64,000 bases of DNA from Alphaproteobacteria bacterium (GCA_005884685.1 VBAH01000058.1:1-64000); one strand, 5' to 3'; shown: positions 36,654 through 46,825, numbered from the stretch's first letter. A program made the numbers and translations. Notes: generated by a model from the letters alone, not told the origin.

Positions 36654-39600
36654 TTCGCCGCCTCGATCTCGACCGTGCCGACGCCGGTGCGGCCGAAGCG
36701 GTCGGGACGGTACATGTCCTCGACGTAGGCCTGCGGCAGCACGTATTTGCCGGGTGACACCGCGCGCACCACGTAGGCGACGGTGAACACCGCCTTGTCG
36801 CCGCTCGCGCGGTCGAATGCGGCGGTGAAACGATCATCGCGGAATTCCGAGTGTGTCGGGTCCTTGGCGTCCTCGATCCACGACAGCGTACCGGTATCGC
36901 CCGAGGAGACGAGACGCGGATTGTCGATCTCGAAGCCTGCCGGCAGATAGTCCGCCACGATGATGCGGCCGAAGGTCGGCTGGCCTTCGGTGATCTTCAG
37001 CACGACCGCGAAGCGTTCGTTCTGCTTCACCTTGCCGATCTCGGCGGGCTCGCCGTCGAGCGTGTAGTAGAGCCGCTGAATCGAAAAGCCCTTGTCGGCG
37101 GCGGGCTCCGGCGTGAGCGGCGCACCGATCACCGACACCACCGCCTGCACGGTGCTGTCGCCGTTGTTGGTGACGCGCATCGGCCCGCTCGCAAGGTCGC
37201 TCGCACGGAAGCTGCGATAGAGCGGCCCGCGCCGTGTCTCACCGCCCACTTCGAGCGCCATGCCGGCGGTGTCGCGGGCGAGCGCGCGCGCGGCGAGCAC
37301 CATCCAGGCGTTCTCCTGGGTCGAGGTGTAGGCGGAGAGCGCCCGCGCCGCCTCGATGCGCTCCACCGCCTTGAGGATCGAGGCACGCGGTGCGTTGCCT
37401 TCCGAGGCGAGGGCGACAAAGGCGGACGCATCGCGCAGCGACGAGCCATAGTCGGTGCGGCCGAATTCGAGCTTCGGCTGCGGCGCGATGTCTTCCAGCG
37501 CGGCGTTGTAGACGCGTTCGGCGCGTGTCTTGTCGCCGAGCATGCCAAGGGCAGCCGCAAGCTGCGCCTTGCCGATCGGCGTCTTCAGCGCGTCGAGCCT
37601 GGTGTCGGCGAGGTAACGGAGATCGCCGATCGGCGCGACGCCGTTGCGTGCCAGCACGTAATAGACGTAGGCGAGGTCGCTGCCGCCGTTTTTCGCGGGA
37701 TCGCTCTGCGCGACGTGATTGCGCAGATTGTCGAGCGCGAGACGGAATGCGACATCCGGCACGGCGAAATTGCGCTCGCGCGCCCGCGTCAGGAAATCCG
37801 TCACGTAGGCGTCGAGCCACATGTCGCCGCCGCCCGGCGCCCACAGGCCGAACGAGCCGTTCGAGCCCTGGCGCGCGAGCAGCCGCTCGATTGCTCCCTT
37901 GATGCGATCGTCGATCGCGATATCGAGCGAGAGGTGCGACTCGCTCGCGAGCTCGTTGACGTAGAGCAGCGGCAACGCGCGGCTGGTTGTCTGCTCCGAG
38001 CAGCCGAATGGATAGCGGTCGAGTGCTTTCAGCAGCGCGGCCACATCGAGCGCAGTCGACGGGCCGACCGAGAGCTGCACGCCGCCGGTACCCGGCACGA
38101 GATCAGCGAACAGGTCGCCGGAGATGCTGATGCTCTCGTTCCTGGCGATCGGCCGCACGGTGCGGCGCGTCAGGATCTGCGTCGAGGGCTTGGCGGCAAG
38201 CGCATAGCTGCGCTGCATCTCGAAGCCGTTCGGCCCGCTGACCTTGACGGCGACGCTGCCGATGCCGACCGCAGTCGCGTTGACCGGCAGGCTCACGCCG
38301 GAACGCTGCCTGCCGGCGAGCTTGACGGTCTGCGCCGCCTGCCCGACCTGCAACGGCCCATCCGTCTGAACCCTGATGGCGTAATCGCCCGCCGGACCTT
38401 CGACGTTGTCGAGGTCGAGCCGGATCGTGCCGCGGTCGCCGGTCAAGAGGAAGCGAGGCAAGGTCGCGGTGAGCACGACCGGGTCGCGTACCGTCACGTC
38501 GCCGGAAGCCTTGCCGACCTTGTCCTTCGACCAGGCAACCGCCATCACGCGGACGGTTCCGGCAAACGCCGGGATGTCGAACAGAACCTCGGCCCAGCCG
38601 TCCGACTTGACCGTGACGATGCCTGAGTAGAGCGCGAGCGGCGGCTGCGTCGGCGGCGATGCCGCGAGTGCCGCCGATGCCGCATCGCCGCCGGTGCGGA
38701 TCGTACCGCGCGTGCCCTGCATGCCGTCGAGCAGCTGTCCGTAGAGGTCGCGGACTTCCGCCGTCAACCGGCGCTGGCCTAGATAGAAGTCATCGGGAGC
38801 CGGCGGCTTGTAGTTCGTGAGGTTGAGGATGCCGACATCGACCGCCGCGACGACGATGCGCGCCTCCTCGCCGGCGCTCAGCCCGTTGATCTTCATCGGC
38901 ACGCGCAGCGGACCGTTCGGGCGCATCAGGCTCGGCAGCGGCATGTCGAAGGCGAGCGTGCGCGCCCTGCGATCGACCGAGAACCATTGCAGGCCGATCG
39001 CGCGGCCCGGCATCCGGCTCGCCGCCTCGTCGAGCGGGCGGCGCAACGTTGCGACCACGTAGGCGCCCGAGCCCCACTCGCGGCCGACGGTGAGCGGAAT
39101 GCGCGCGGTGCCGGCCTGCACGTCGGCGGTCACGGTGGCGAGCAACTTGTCGCCTACCACATTGAGCGTGACCTTGCCGGCGGTGCGCGCCGTGACCGCG
39201 ACCGTCATGGTGTCGCCGGAAGCGTATTCCGGTTTGTCGAGCGCGATTTCCAGCAGGTCGGGCGTGTCGGCGGAGGCGTCGGAATAGAAGCCGGCGTCGA
39301 ACGTCACCGACGTCGGCGGGATGCTGCGGTCGTCGCTCGCGACATCGAGCCGGTAGCGGCCCCATGTCACCGGCAGCGCGATGCGGCCGGGCCTGTCGGC
39401 GGCCGCATCGACGCGGCCGTCCGCGACACGCTGCGTGCTCTTGACCGGCTCATACTCCCAGCGGCCGTCGCGGCGGTAATACTGGTAGCGCCGCTCCACC
39501 TTGAGCAGTTCGTAGCGCAGGCCGGAGGCCGCAAGCGGCCTGCCGTCGGGGGCAGCGACGATCACATCGAAGCCGGCGCTCTCCCCCTCGCCGAGCGATT

Positions 39601-41860
39601 TGCCGGAGAATAGCGGCTTGACGCCGATCATCGTGGTCGTCGGCACGATCGGGAGCGTCAGGTTGCGCTCGACCGCGCGTCCGCCGGATTCGACCAGCCG
39701 TACCGTGATCGCGGCCTCGATCGGACGCGAGGTGCTCGGCATCTTGTCGAGCGTGACGGTGAACTTCGCCTTGCCGTTGTCGTCGGTCTGCGGCAGGTCC
39801 TCGAGCGTCATCTGCTCGCCCTTGATCTCATCCTCGTCGTCGTTGATGCCGAACTGGTAGCCGGCAAACCCCGGACGCTGATCCGCGACCTTGATCTTCA
39901 TCTCGCCTTCGAGATCGAGGTTGGAGGCGGGCGCGCCATAGAGGAAGCGGCCGTCGAGCGTGATCTCGGCGGGCGTCTCCTTCGACAGCTTGCCGGTGGG
40001 CGAGGCGAGGTCGAACTCCATGCGATCCGGCACATAGTCTTCGACCAGGAAACTGGCCGAGCCGACCGCCGGCCCTTTCGGATCGGTGTAGGCGCGCACG
40101 CGGTAGGTGCCGGTCGGCGCGGCGGAAATCATCGGGAAGGAGAGCGAACGGCCGCCGATGCCCTGATCGGGCACGACGGTGCGGCGATACTCGACGCCGT
40201 CGGGACGATCGACCACCAGAGTCATCGGCACGCCGGTGACGGCAGCACCCTGCGCGTCACGCAAGAGAGCGGTGAGATGCACAGTCTCGCCGGTGCGATA
40301 GACGCCGCGCTCGGCATAGACAAACGCGTCGAGGCCTGCGGTGACTGCGCGCCCCGCGACGCCGCGATCGGTCAAATCGAACGCCGGGCCTTTCAGGCTC
40401 AGGAACGCGTAATCACCCTTGCCGTCGGCCACGAGCATCGCGGGGGCGAGTCCCCCCTCCCCGCGCGCAAGGCCCGCCTCGAATTTGGTGAAGCCCGCGG
40501 CGTCGGTCGTACGCGACGCGAGCACCTCGTTGTTGCGCGCGATCAGGCGGATTTCGATTCCCGCTTTTGCTTCCGTCGTCGCGAGCGAATTGAGGAAGAC
40601 ATTGATGCCGTCGTTGCCGGAGAACGCCGTGAGGCCAAGATCGGAGACGATGAACCATTGCGTCGCGAGCTGGCCGTAGTCCTCGTTGCGCGCGCCGCCT
40701 TCCGGTTCGGCGGTCATCACATAGACGCCGGGCTTGAGATCACCGATCGCCTGGTCGATCGGGAAAGCGGTCGTCACATCGGCATTGAGCACCGTGTCGA
40801 TTTTCATCTCGCCTTGCCAGGCGAGCGCGCCCTTCTCGGTTTCGAGTCTGCGGCGGTCGTATTTGTCGATGTTCTTCTGGAAATCGCTGCTCAGCACCGT
40901 GTCGATCAGATTGCGGTCGCCGATGCGGTGGATCTTCACCTGCACCGATGACGTGTTGACGCTGACCACCGGAATGCCGCGTTGGCCGGTGCGCGGCAGC
41001 ACGTAGGCCTTGCCGGTGAAGCGTACATACGGGCTGCGGTCACGCACATAGATGTTGTAGTCGGCCGATTTTTGCAGCGTTTCCTTCACGGTCGACGGCA
41101 GGCCGGCGCGCAACGTGATCGAATAGCGCTCGCCGTGGCGCAGGCCCTCGACGCAGAGCTGCTTCTCCTCCGTGCTGATCGCAGGCTTGTCGTTGCCTTC
41201 GACCGCTACGAACGGCGAGAAGTCCGTGCGCTTGCCGGGCAAGTCCTCGGAGAACTGGAAGCAGGCGCGTGGGGAAGCCGCGTCCGCATCGACGGAGTAG
41301 TCGAGAATGCGGAATCCGTGTTCATCGCGCAGCTGCTCATAGCTCTGCCGCACGTCGGCGACTTCGCGCAGGTCGAGCGAGAAACGGTAAGCATCGAGCG
41401 CCGGGCGCCATAGCTTGCGTTCCGCGAAAGTGCGGCCGAGGAGCACCAGCGCGTCGGCTTCTTCGCCGGCGTTGCCGGAGCGCTGATAGGCGATGTAGGC
41501 GGCGGTGGCGGCGCGCTCGAGGAAGTTCACCCGCTCGCGGTCGTCGTTGGCGCGGATCTGCAGGATGGCGCGCGACAGGCGCAGCCAGTTGCCGGCTTCG
41601 CGCGGCGCGACCGAAACGATCTGCGCCAGCGTCTGCATGCCGGCGCGGAAATCGCGCCGGGCGAAGGCGGCTTCCGCCTCGCTGCGCAAGGTCGCGACCG
41701 GCTTTGCGACCTGTCCGGACTCGGTCTTGATCTGGGTTTCCAGCCGGACGGCGCTGTCGGCGAGGTCGGCTCTCTGGAAGGGTTTGTCGGCGGCGGTGGC
41801 GGTAAACGTGAAGAAAGCGACGAGCGCGGCGGCAAAGCCGGCGCGAACTGACGCGAGCAT
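36650..41860 (-). CDS. Bacterial alpha-2-macroglobulin family protein (YfhM/MagD-like)
   Basis: A very large periplasmic protein, 1736 residues, thought to trap attacking proteases and to work with PBP1C. Residues 1-25 (MLASVRAGFAAALVAFFTFTATAA) form a signal with no lipobox cysteine, unlike the lipoprotein form in E. coli. MG-type beta domains fill most of the length. The thioester motif is CSEQ (Cys1287-Gln1290) in YPFGCSEQTTSRALP, so the reactive bond can form. The start at 41860 has a GGGAGGTTCTTCG ribosome site; a longer reading lacks one. It overlaps pbpC as GTGA, and the pair is widely conserved. Confidence 0.93.
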   Translation of the reverse strand: MLASVRAGFAAALVAFFTFTATAADKPFQRADLADSAVRLETQIKTESGQVAKPVATLRSEAEAAFARRDFRAGMQTLAQIVSVAPREAGNWLRLSRAILQIRANDDRERVNFLERAATAAYIAYQRSGNAGEEADALVLLGRTFAERKLWRPALDAYRFSLDLREVADVRQSYEQLRDEHGFRILDYSVDADAASPRACFQFSEDLPGKRTDFSPFVAVEGNDKPAISTEEKQLCVEGLRHGERYSITLRAGLPSTVKETLQKSADYNIYVRDRSPYVRFTGKAYVLPRTGQRGIPVVSVNTSSVQVKIHRIGDRNLIDTVLSSDFQKNIDKYDRRRLETEKGALAWQGEMKIDTVLNADVTTAFPIDQAIGDLKPGVYVMTAEPEGGARNEDYGQLATQWFIVSDLGLTAFSGNDGINVFLNSLATTEAKAGIEIRLIARNNEVLASRTTDAAGFTKFEAGLARGEGGLAPAMLVADGKGDYAFLSLKGPAFDLTDRGVAGRAVTAGLDAFVYAERGVYRTGETVHLTALLRDAQGAAVTGVPMTLVVDRPDGVEYRRTVVPDQGIGGRSLSFPMISAAPTGTYRVRAYTDPKGPAVGSASFLVEDYVPDRMEFDLASPTGKLSKETPAEITLDGRFLYGAPASNLDLEGEMKIKVADQRPGFAGYQFGINDDEDEIKGEQMTLEDLPQTDDNGKAKFTVTLDKMPSTSRPIEAAITVRLVESGGRAVERNLTLPIVPTTTMIGVKPLFSGKSLGEGESAGFDVIVAAPDGRPLAASGLRYELLKVERRYQYYRRDGRWEYEPVKSTQRVADGRVDAAADRPGRIALPVTWGRYRLDVASDDRSIPPTSVTFDAGFYSDASADTPDLLEIALDKPEYASGDTMTVAVTARTAGKVTLNVVGDKLLATVTADVQAGTARIPLTVGREWGSGAYVVATLRRPLDEAASRMPGRAIGLQWFSVDRRARTLAFDMPLPSLMRPNGPLRVPMKINGLSAGEEARIVVAAVDVGILNLTNYKPPAPDDFYLGQRRLTAEVRDLYGQLLDGMQGTRGTIRTGGDAASAALAASPPTQPPLALYSGIVTVKSDGWAEVLFDIPAFAGTVRVMAVAWSKDKVGKASGDVTVRDPVVLTATLPRFLLTGDRGTIRLDLDNVEGPAGDYAIRVQTDGPLQVGQAAQTVKLAGRQRSGVSLPVNATAVGIGSVAVKVSGPNGFEMQRSYALAAKPSTQILTRRTVRPIARNESISISGDLFADLVPGTGGVQLSVGPSTALDVAALLKALDRYPFGCSEQTTSRALPLLYVNELASESHLSLDIAIDDRIKGAIERLLARQGSNGSFGLWAPGGGDMWLDAYVTDFLTRARERNFAVPDVAFRLALDNLRNHVAQSDPAKNGGSDLAYVYYVLARNGVAPIGDLRYLADTRLDALKTPIGKAQLAAALGMLGDKTRAERVYNAALEDIAPQPKLEFGRTDYGSSLRDASAFVALASEGNAPRASILKAVERIEAARALSAYTSTQENAWMVLAARALARDTAGMALEVGGETRRGPLYRSFRASDLASGPMRVTNNGDSTVQAVVSVIGAPLTPEPAADKGFSIQRLYYTLDGEPAEIGKVKQNERFAVVLKITEGQPTFGRIIVADYLPAGFEIDNPRLVSSGDTGTLSWIEDAKDPTHSEFRDDRFTAAFDRASGDKAVFTVAYVVRAVSPGKYVLPQAYVEDMYRPDRFGRTGVGTVEIEAAK

Positions 41861-42033
41861 CGAAGAACCTCCCTGTCCCGGTATGCCGGGGCCGTGCACC
41901 ACTTCCACCCGACTCGAATATTTGTCCAGCAATCGTGTCCCAATGATGACTGGATGTTCATAATTCGATCGCCACGTCGGAACGCGGCCTTCCCGGGCGC
42001 GTTGAACGTGAGGGGAGCGCAACGGAGTCGCTC

Positions 42034-42219
42034 ATGCGCGCCCAAGAAGCATTGTCGGTGGTATTGGCGCTGGCTCTGATCGGGCTCGGCATTTTCGTAA
42101 GCGCCCGAGGTCCGTCACGGGATTGCCCCGCGCCGACGGCGCAGTCGGTGGAAAGCCTGTTTGCCCCGTGCCTGGAGCAGCGCTCGTCGGGCGACCGGCT
42201 GGCGCTGCGCCAAGGATAG
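42034..42219 (+). CDS. Small single-span membrane protein, hypothetical
   Basis: A 61-residue reading frame with one hydrophobic segment at about residues 8-22 (SVVLALALIGLGIFV) followed by a short polar part with two cysteines (RDCPAP and FAPCLEQ). A GGAG sits six bases before the ATG. It is divergent from the macroglobulin gene (173 bp between starts) and convergent with the Gfo/Idh gene. I do not recognise a family. The membrane segment and ribosome site favour a real gene, but no partner gene confirms it. Confidence 0.45.
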   Translation: MRAQEALSVVLALALIGLGIFVSARGPSRDCPAPTAQSVESLFAPCLEQRSSGDRLALRQG

Positions 42220-42230
42220 CCGCAGGTCGC

Positions 42231-43259
42231 TCAGCTCACCACCTTGACGGTCGCGCCCGTCGCGCCCGCTTCCAGCAGTGCGTCGATCAGCCGTTGCACC
42301 TTCAAGGCGTCCCGCCCGCTGATCAGCGGCTGGCGTTTCCCGTCAATCGCGTCGAGGAAGTCGGCGATGGCGGCGCGATGCCAGTCGTTCGGGAATGCCA
42401 TCGGATCGGCGCCGGTGCCGCCCGCGCCGAATTCGGTTTTCAATTCGCTGACGCGGCCGTCATGGTGCGCGACAACCAGATCGCTGCCGACGAGAGACGC
42501 CGTTGCCCTCTCGCCGACGATCTCGATGCGCTCGGGAAAGCCCGGATATGCGGCCGTGGTGGCGTCGATCGTGCCGATCGCCCCGTTCTCGTATTTCACG
42601 GCCGCCGCGACCAGATCCTCGGTTTCCATGCGATGCACGCTCGATGTCATCGCATAGCCGCGCACTTGCGCGATCGGCCCCGCCAGGCTGAGCATCAGGT
42701 CGAGCGTGTGGATACCTTGCGTGATCAGCACGCCGCCGCCGTCGCGCGCCTTGGTGCCGCGGCCCTCCACGTCGTAATAGCTCTGCGGCCGCCAGAGCCG
42801 GATCACGGTCGAGCAGTTCACAATACTGCCGACCTCGCCTGCTTGCAGCATCGCGCGCAACTTGAGCGCGGCGGGGCGGAAGCGATGCTGCAGCATCACG
42901 GCGAGCGTCACGCCGGCCTTGTGGGCAGCCTCCACCAGCTCAACGGCGCGCGCGGTCGTGATCTCCAGCGGCTTCTCGAGCAAGATATGCTTGCCGGCAG
43001 CGGCGCATTTGCGCACCAGATCGAGATGGGTGTTCGGCGGCGTGAGGATTTCGACGCAATCGACCGATTTGTCGGCAAGAATCGCATCGAGGCTGTCGGC
43101 GAGCGGGAATGGAAATTTCTCCGCGAACGACTTGCGCCGCGACTCGCTCGGGCTGAACGCATAGGCGACCTCTACGCGGTCGCTTAGCTCGACGATGCTC
43201 CTGGCATGCGGCGTCACTGCCATGCCGAGCCCGATGATCGCGATGCGATGCTTCGGCAT
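42231..43259 (-). CDS. Gfo/Idh/MocA-family NAD(P)-dependent oxidoreductase
   Basis: A 342-residue sugar or polyol dehydrogenase. The Rossmann domain opens with RIAIIGLGMAVTPHA (GxGxxx variant), followed by VDCVEILTPPNTHLDLVRKCAAAGKHILLEKPLE with the catalytic EKP. The C-terminal domain includes ITQGIHTLDLMLSLAG, with the His typical of the family. It overlaps uxuA (TAATG at 43257-43261) and is co-transcribed with it. Context suggests a step in hexuronate or related sugar-acid oxidation; the substrate is not recognisable from sequence. Confidence 0.86.
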   Translation of the reverse strand: MPKHRIAIIGLGMAVTPHARSIVELSDRVEVAYAFSPSESRRKSFAEKFPFPLADSLDAILADKSVDCVEILTPPNTHLDLVRKCAAAGKHILLEKPLEITTARAVELVEAAHKAGVTLAVMLQHRFRPAALKLRAMLQAGEVGSIVNCSTVIRLWRPQSYYDVEGRGTKARDGGGVLITQGIHTLDLMLSLAGPIAQVRGYAMTSSVHRMETEDLVAAAVKYENGAIGTIDATTAAYPGFPERIEIVGERATASLVGSDLVVAHHDGRVSELKTEFGAGGTGADPMAFPNDWHRAAIADFLDAIDGKRQPLISGRDALKVQRLIDALLEAGATGATVKVVS

Positions 43260-44443
43260 TACTGCAGCGCCCGGAGTGCGCCGCGCAGTTCGGCGAGACC
43301 TTTCAGGCGGCCGATCCCCGTGTAGCCCGGATTGATCCGCGTTTTCTCAATGTCGTCGAGCATGCGGTGGCCGTGGTCCGGGCGGAAGGGAATGCGCCAG
43401 GCGCCCTCGCGCTTGCGGTTCTCGGTAACGAGCACGCGCAGCACGTCGATCATGTTCACGTCGCCGTCGAGATGATCGGACTCGGTAAAGCTGATGCTCT
43501 TGCCCTTGTCGTCGATCCGCGTCGCGCGCAGATGCGCGAAATAGATGCGGGCGCTGAAATCCTTTGCCATTGCGACGACGTCGTTGTCAGGGCGCGAGCC
43601 GAGGCTGCCGACGCAGAAGCAGATGCCGTTGGCCTTCGACGGCACCGCATCGAACAGCGCCCGGTAGTCCGCGGCGGTCGATGCGATGCGCGGCAGCCCG
43701 AAGATCGGGCGCGGCGGATCGTCCGGATGAAGGGTGAGCCGCACGTTCAGTTCCTCGGCCACCGGCGTGACCTTCTCCAGAAATGCTGCCACATTGGCGC
43801 GCATCTCGTCCGGCGCGATGCCCCTATAGGCCGCGATGCGCTCACGGAAGGCATCGAGGTTTTGGGAATACGTCGTGGCGCCCGGCAGTCCGGCGGAGAT
43901 GTTTTTGGTCAAGAGCTCCGCCTCGCTCTGCGACAGTCCTTCAGCCACCTTGCGCGCCCGCGTGCGCGTCGGGTCGTCGTAGTCGGCTCCCGCACCCTTG
44001 CGCTTGAGCACATACAGATCGAACGCCGCGAAGCGATCATAGTCGAAGCGCAGCGCGGTCGCGCCGGTCGGCATGGGGTAATCGAGATCGGTGCGGGTCC
44101 AGTCGACCACCGGCATCACGTTGTAGCAGATGGTGCGGATCCCTTCGGCCGCGACTGCGCGCATGCTCTCGATCCAGACCTCGGTCTGCCGCGCCGCGCC
44201 CGGGCCACCGCGCTGGACGTCGTCCGGCACTGGAATGCTCTCGACCACGGTCCACCTGAGCGGGACACGGCCGGCCGGTGTGCTCTCGATCAGCGCCTTG
44301 CGTTCGGCCACAGCGGCGCGCGGCCATACGTCGCCCGGTGCGTATTGGTGCAGGGCGCTAACGATCTCGGTTGCACCGGCCTGACGGACATGGTCGAGCG
44401 TTACCGGATCATCCGGTCCGTACCAGCGCCAGGCCTGCCGCAT
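43259..44443 (-). CDS. uxuA: Mannonate dehydratase
   Basis: A 394-residue TIM-barrel enzyme that dehydrates D-mannonate to 2-keto-3-deoxy-D-gluconate. ATG at 44443 (MRQAWRWYGPDDPVTLDHVRQ) has a GAGGAGATGTCAA ribosome site. Family patterns include LRWTVVESIPV, RTICYNVMPVVDWTRTDL, LHPDDPPRP, NGICFCVGSLGSRPDND and FRPDHGHRMLDD, which contain the conserved Cys and His metal ligands. It faces the divergent regulator and uxaC operon and supplies the last dehydration step for both glucuronate and fructuronate catabolism. Confidence 0.94.
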   Translation of the reverse strand: MRQAWRWYGPDDPVTLDHVRQAGATEIVSALHQYAPGDVWPRAAVAERKALIESTPAGRVPLRWTVVESIPVPDDVQRGGPGAARQTEVWIESMRAVAAEGIRTICYNVMPVVDWTRTDLDYPMPTGATALRFDYDRFAAFDLYVLKRKGAGADYDDPTRTRARKVAEGLSQSEAELLTKNISAGLPGATTYSQNLDAFRERIAAYRGIAPDEMRANVAAFLEKVTPVAEELNVRLTLHPDDPPRPIFGLPRIASTAADYRALFDAVPSKANGICFCVGSLGSRPDNDVVAMAKDFSARIYFAHLRATRIDDKGKSISFTESDHLDGDVNMIDVLRVLVTENRKREGAWRIPFRPDHGHRMLDDIEKTRINPGYTGIGRLKGLAELRGALRALQ

Positions 44444-44508
44444 TTGACATCTCCTCAATGGCTTACGGACTTGTTCTCATATTTCGATCAAGCGAGGCGG
44501 CTAATCCG

Positions 44509-44523
44509 ATTGGTCAGGCCACC
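44509..44523. promoter_or_regulatory. Candidate operator of the FadR-type regulator
   Basis: ATTGGTCAGGCCACC lies between the divergent uxuA (start 44443) and regulator (start 44604) genes. It resembles the TTGGT-n-ACCAA half-site symmetry common for FadR/UxuR-group GntR regulators, with one good half and one degenerate half. It is the best such match by eye in this intergenic stretch. The assignment is a prediction. Confidence 0.4.
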
Positions 44524-44603
44524 TTATAGCTTGAACATATTCGACCTCAACGATAAGGATGCGGCGGACGGTGCCGCCACAGGCCCCGCGGGAGGGATCG
44601 CGT

Positions 44604-45344
44604 ATGCCGTTTCAGGCAGTCGCGACGCAAAGACTTTACGAGCAGGTTGCCGGTCAAGTCACCGCGCTCGTGACGCGTGGCGAGTTCAAGCCTGGCGACC
44701 GGCTGCCGCCAGAGCGCGACCTCGCGAAAGTGCTCGGCGTCAGCCGGCCGACAGTTCGCGAAGCGATGATCGCGCTCGAAATCGCGGGGCTTGTCGAGGT
44801 GCGCGTCGGCGCCGGCACCTTCATCACGGATCGTGCCGCAGGCGGGAACGCGCCGCGCTTCGACAGTACCGGGGCATCGCCGCTGCAGGCAATCGCGGCG
44901 CGGCGCATGATCGAGCCGCAAGTCGCGGCGTTCGCCGCGCGCGTGGCGGATAAGGATGATCTTGCGAGCATCGCCGAAACCTTCGAGATGATGCGGCACT
45001 CGGCCGGCACACCGGCGCACCGCGCGGCGGACCGGCTGTTTCACACGCGTGTCGCAGCCGCGACCAAGAACGAGGTCCTTGCCGCCATCATCGACAATAT
45101 CTGGGCCGAGCTGTTCACCCCGATGTTCGAGCGGATGGGCAGGCGCTCCGGCCTCGTCGCGCAGGAACGGGGCGAAATCCTGCTGCAACATGAAGCCGTC
45201 TACCGCGCTCTCGTGGCGCGCGACGGTGTGGCCGCCGCGGAGGCGATGGACCGGCATCTCGCCATCACCGAGCACATCCTGGCCGAGGGCGAGGCGAGCG
45301 AGGCGAACGAGCCGGCACGCGAGAGCGTCGGAGCGAGGCGATGA
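44604..45344 (+). CDS. FadR-subfamily GntR transcriptional regulator (UxuR-like)
   Basis: A 246-residue regulator. Residues about 10-75 form the winged helix: RLYEQVAGQVTALVTRGEFKPGDRLPPERDLAKVLGVSRPTVREAMIALE. The C-terminal FCD ligand domain (about 95-225) contains the helical pattern with FHTRVAAATKNEV and MDRHLAITEHI, supplying the histidines usual for a metal-bound ligand pocket. ATG at 44604 follows GGAGGGATC. It overlaps uxaC as ATGA. It most likely represses both divergent hexuronate transcripts until an aldonate or uronate binds. Confidence 0.88.
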   Translation: MPFQAVATQRLYEQVAGQVTALVTRGEFKPGDRLPPERDLAKVLGVSRPTVREAMIALEIAGLVEVRVGAGTFITDRAAGGNAPRFDSTGASPLQAIAARRMIEPQVAAFAARVADKDDLASIAETFEMMRHSAGTPAHRAADRLFHTRVAAATKNEVLAAIIDNIWAELFTPMFERMGRRSGLVAQERGEILLQHEAVYRALVARDGVAAAEAMDRHLAITEHILAEGEASEANEPARESVGARR

Positions 45345-46777
45345 AACCGCAGCGCAGCGCTCCCCTCACGCCACCGCTGATCTACGCGGACCGGCTTTTT
45401 CCGGCCGATTTCGCGACGCGCGCGGTCGCACGCAGGCTCTATGCCGAAGTGCGCGACCTGCCGATCGTCTCGCCGCACGGCCATACGGATCCGCGCTGGT
45501 ACGCCGAGGACGCACCGTTTCCCGATCCGGCCCGGCTGTTCGTCACGCCTGACCACTACATATTCCGCATGCTCTACAGCCAGGGCGTGACCTTGGAAGA
45601 GATGGGGATCCCGCGCAAGGACGGCGGCGCGGTCGAGGCCGACGCACGCAAGATCTGGCGCAAGTTCGCCGAGAACTATCACCTCTTCCGCGGCACGCCG
45701 ACGCGGCTGTGGCTCGACCAGGCCTTCGCCGAGCTGTTCGGCATGACGGTGCGGCTGTCGGGAGAGACCGCCGACCATTATTTCGATCGCATCAGCGAGT
45801 GCCTCGCCAAGCCGGAATTCCGCCCGCGCGCGCTGTTCGAGCGTTTCAAGATCGAAGTGATTGCGACCACCGAAAGCCCGCTCGACCCGCTCGATCATCA
45901 CAAGAGGATTTCCGAGTCCGGCTGGAAAGGCCGCGTGGTCACCGCCTATCGGCCCGATCCGGTGGTCGACCCCGAGTTCGACGGCTTCAAGACGAACATC
46001 GAGACGTTCGGCAATCTCACCCGCTGCGACACGTTTTCCTGGCACGGCTATCTCGAGGCGCACCGGTTGCGCCGCGCCTATTTCAAGCAGCACGGCGCGA
46101 CGTCGACCGACCACGGGCACGTCTCGGCACAAACGATCGACCTCGCGCAGGCCGACGCCGAGCGGCTGTTCACCAAGGTCCTGTCCGGAGACTTCAGCGA
46201 GGGTGATGCCGAGCTGTTCCGCGCCCAGATGCTGACCGAAATGGCGCGCATGAGCCTCGACGACGGGCTGGTGATGCAGATCCACCCCGGCTCGATGCGC
46301 AACCACAATCCGTCGGTTTACATGCGCTTCGGCCGCGACATGGGCGCCGACATTCCGACCCGCACCGACTACGTGCGGGCGTTGAAGCCGCTGCTCGACC
46401 GCTTCGGCAATGAGCGCGAACTGACCCTGATCCTGTTCACGCTCGATGAGACCGCCTATTCGCGCGAGCTTGCGCCGCTCGCCGGGCATTATCCGATCCT
46501 GCGGCTCGGCCCGGCGTGGTGGTTCTACGACTCGCCGGAAGGCATGCGCCGCTTCCGCGAACTCACCACCGAGACGGCCGGCTTCTACAACACGGTCGGC
46601 TTCAACGACGACACGCGCGCGTTCTGCTCGATCCCGGCGCGGCACGATGTGGCGCGCCGCGTCGACTGCGCCTACCTCGCCGAGCTCGTGGTCAAGCACC
46701 TGCTGGACGAGGACGAGGCGCGCGAGGTCGCGCGCGACCTTGCGTATGGTCTAGCCAAGAAGGCTTACAAGCTTTAG
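45341..46777 (+). CDS. uxaC: Uronate isomerase
   Basis: A 478-residue amidohydrolase-fold enzyme converting glucuronate to fructuronate and galacturonate to tagaturonate. The metal motif PHGHTDPRWYAEDAPFPDP is near residue 45, followed by the family patterns DHYIFRMLYSQG, ATTESPLDPLDHH, HPGSMRNHNP and GFNDDTRAFCSIPARHDV. Its ATG overlaps the regulator's TGA, so the two are translationally coupled. Together with the fructuronate reductase and mannonate dehydratase it forms the Ashwell pathway. Confidence 0.95.
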   Translation: MKPQRSAPLTPPLIYADRLFPADFATRAVARRLYAEVRDLPIVSPHGHTDPRWYAEDAPFPDPARLFVTPDHYIFRMLYSQGVTLEEMGIPRKDGGAVEADARKIWRKFAENYHLFRGTPTRLWLDQAFAELFGMTVRLSGETADHYFDRISECLAKPEFRPRALFERFKIEVIATTESPLDPLDHHKRISESGWKGRVVTAYRPDPVVDPEFDGFKTNIETFGNLTRCDTFSWHGYLEAHRLRRAYFKQHGATSTDHGHVSAQTIDLAQADAERLFTKVLSGDFSEGDAELFRAQMLTEMARMSLDDGLVMQIHPGSMRNHNPSVYMRFGRDMGADIPTRTDYVRALKPLLDRFGNERELTLILFTLDETAYSRELAPLAGHYPILRLGPAWWFYDSPEGMRRFRELTTETAGFYNTVGFNDDTRAFCSIPARHDVARRVDCAYLAELVVKHLLDEDEAREVARDLAYGLAKKAYKL

Positions 46778-46825
46778 CCGGCGAGAACCGGCAGATGACG
46801 GGAAGAAACCACGAGGGAGGAAGCA

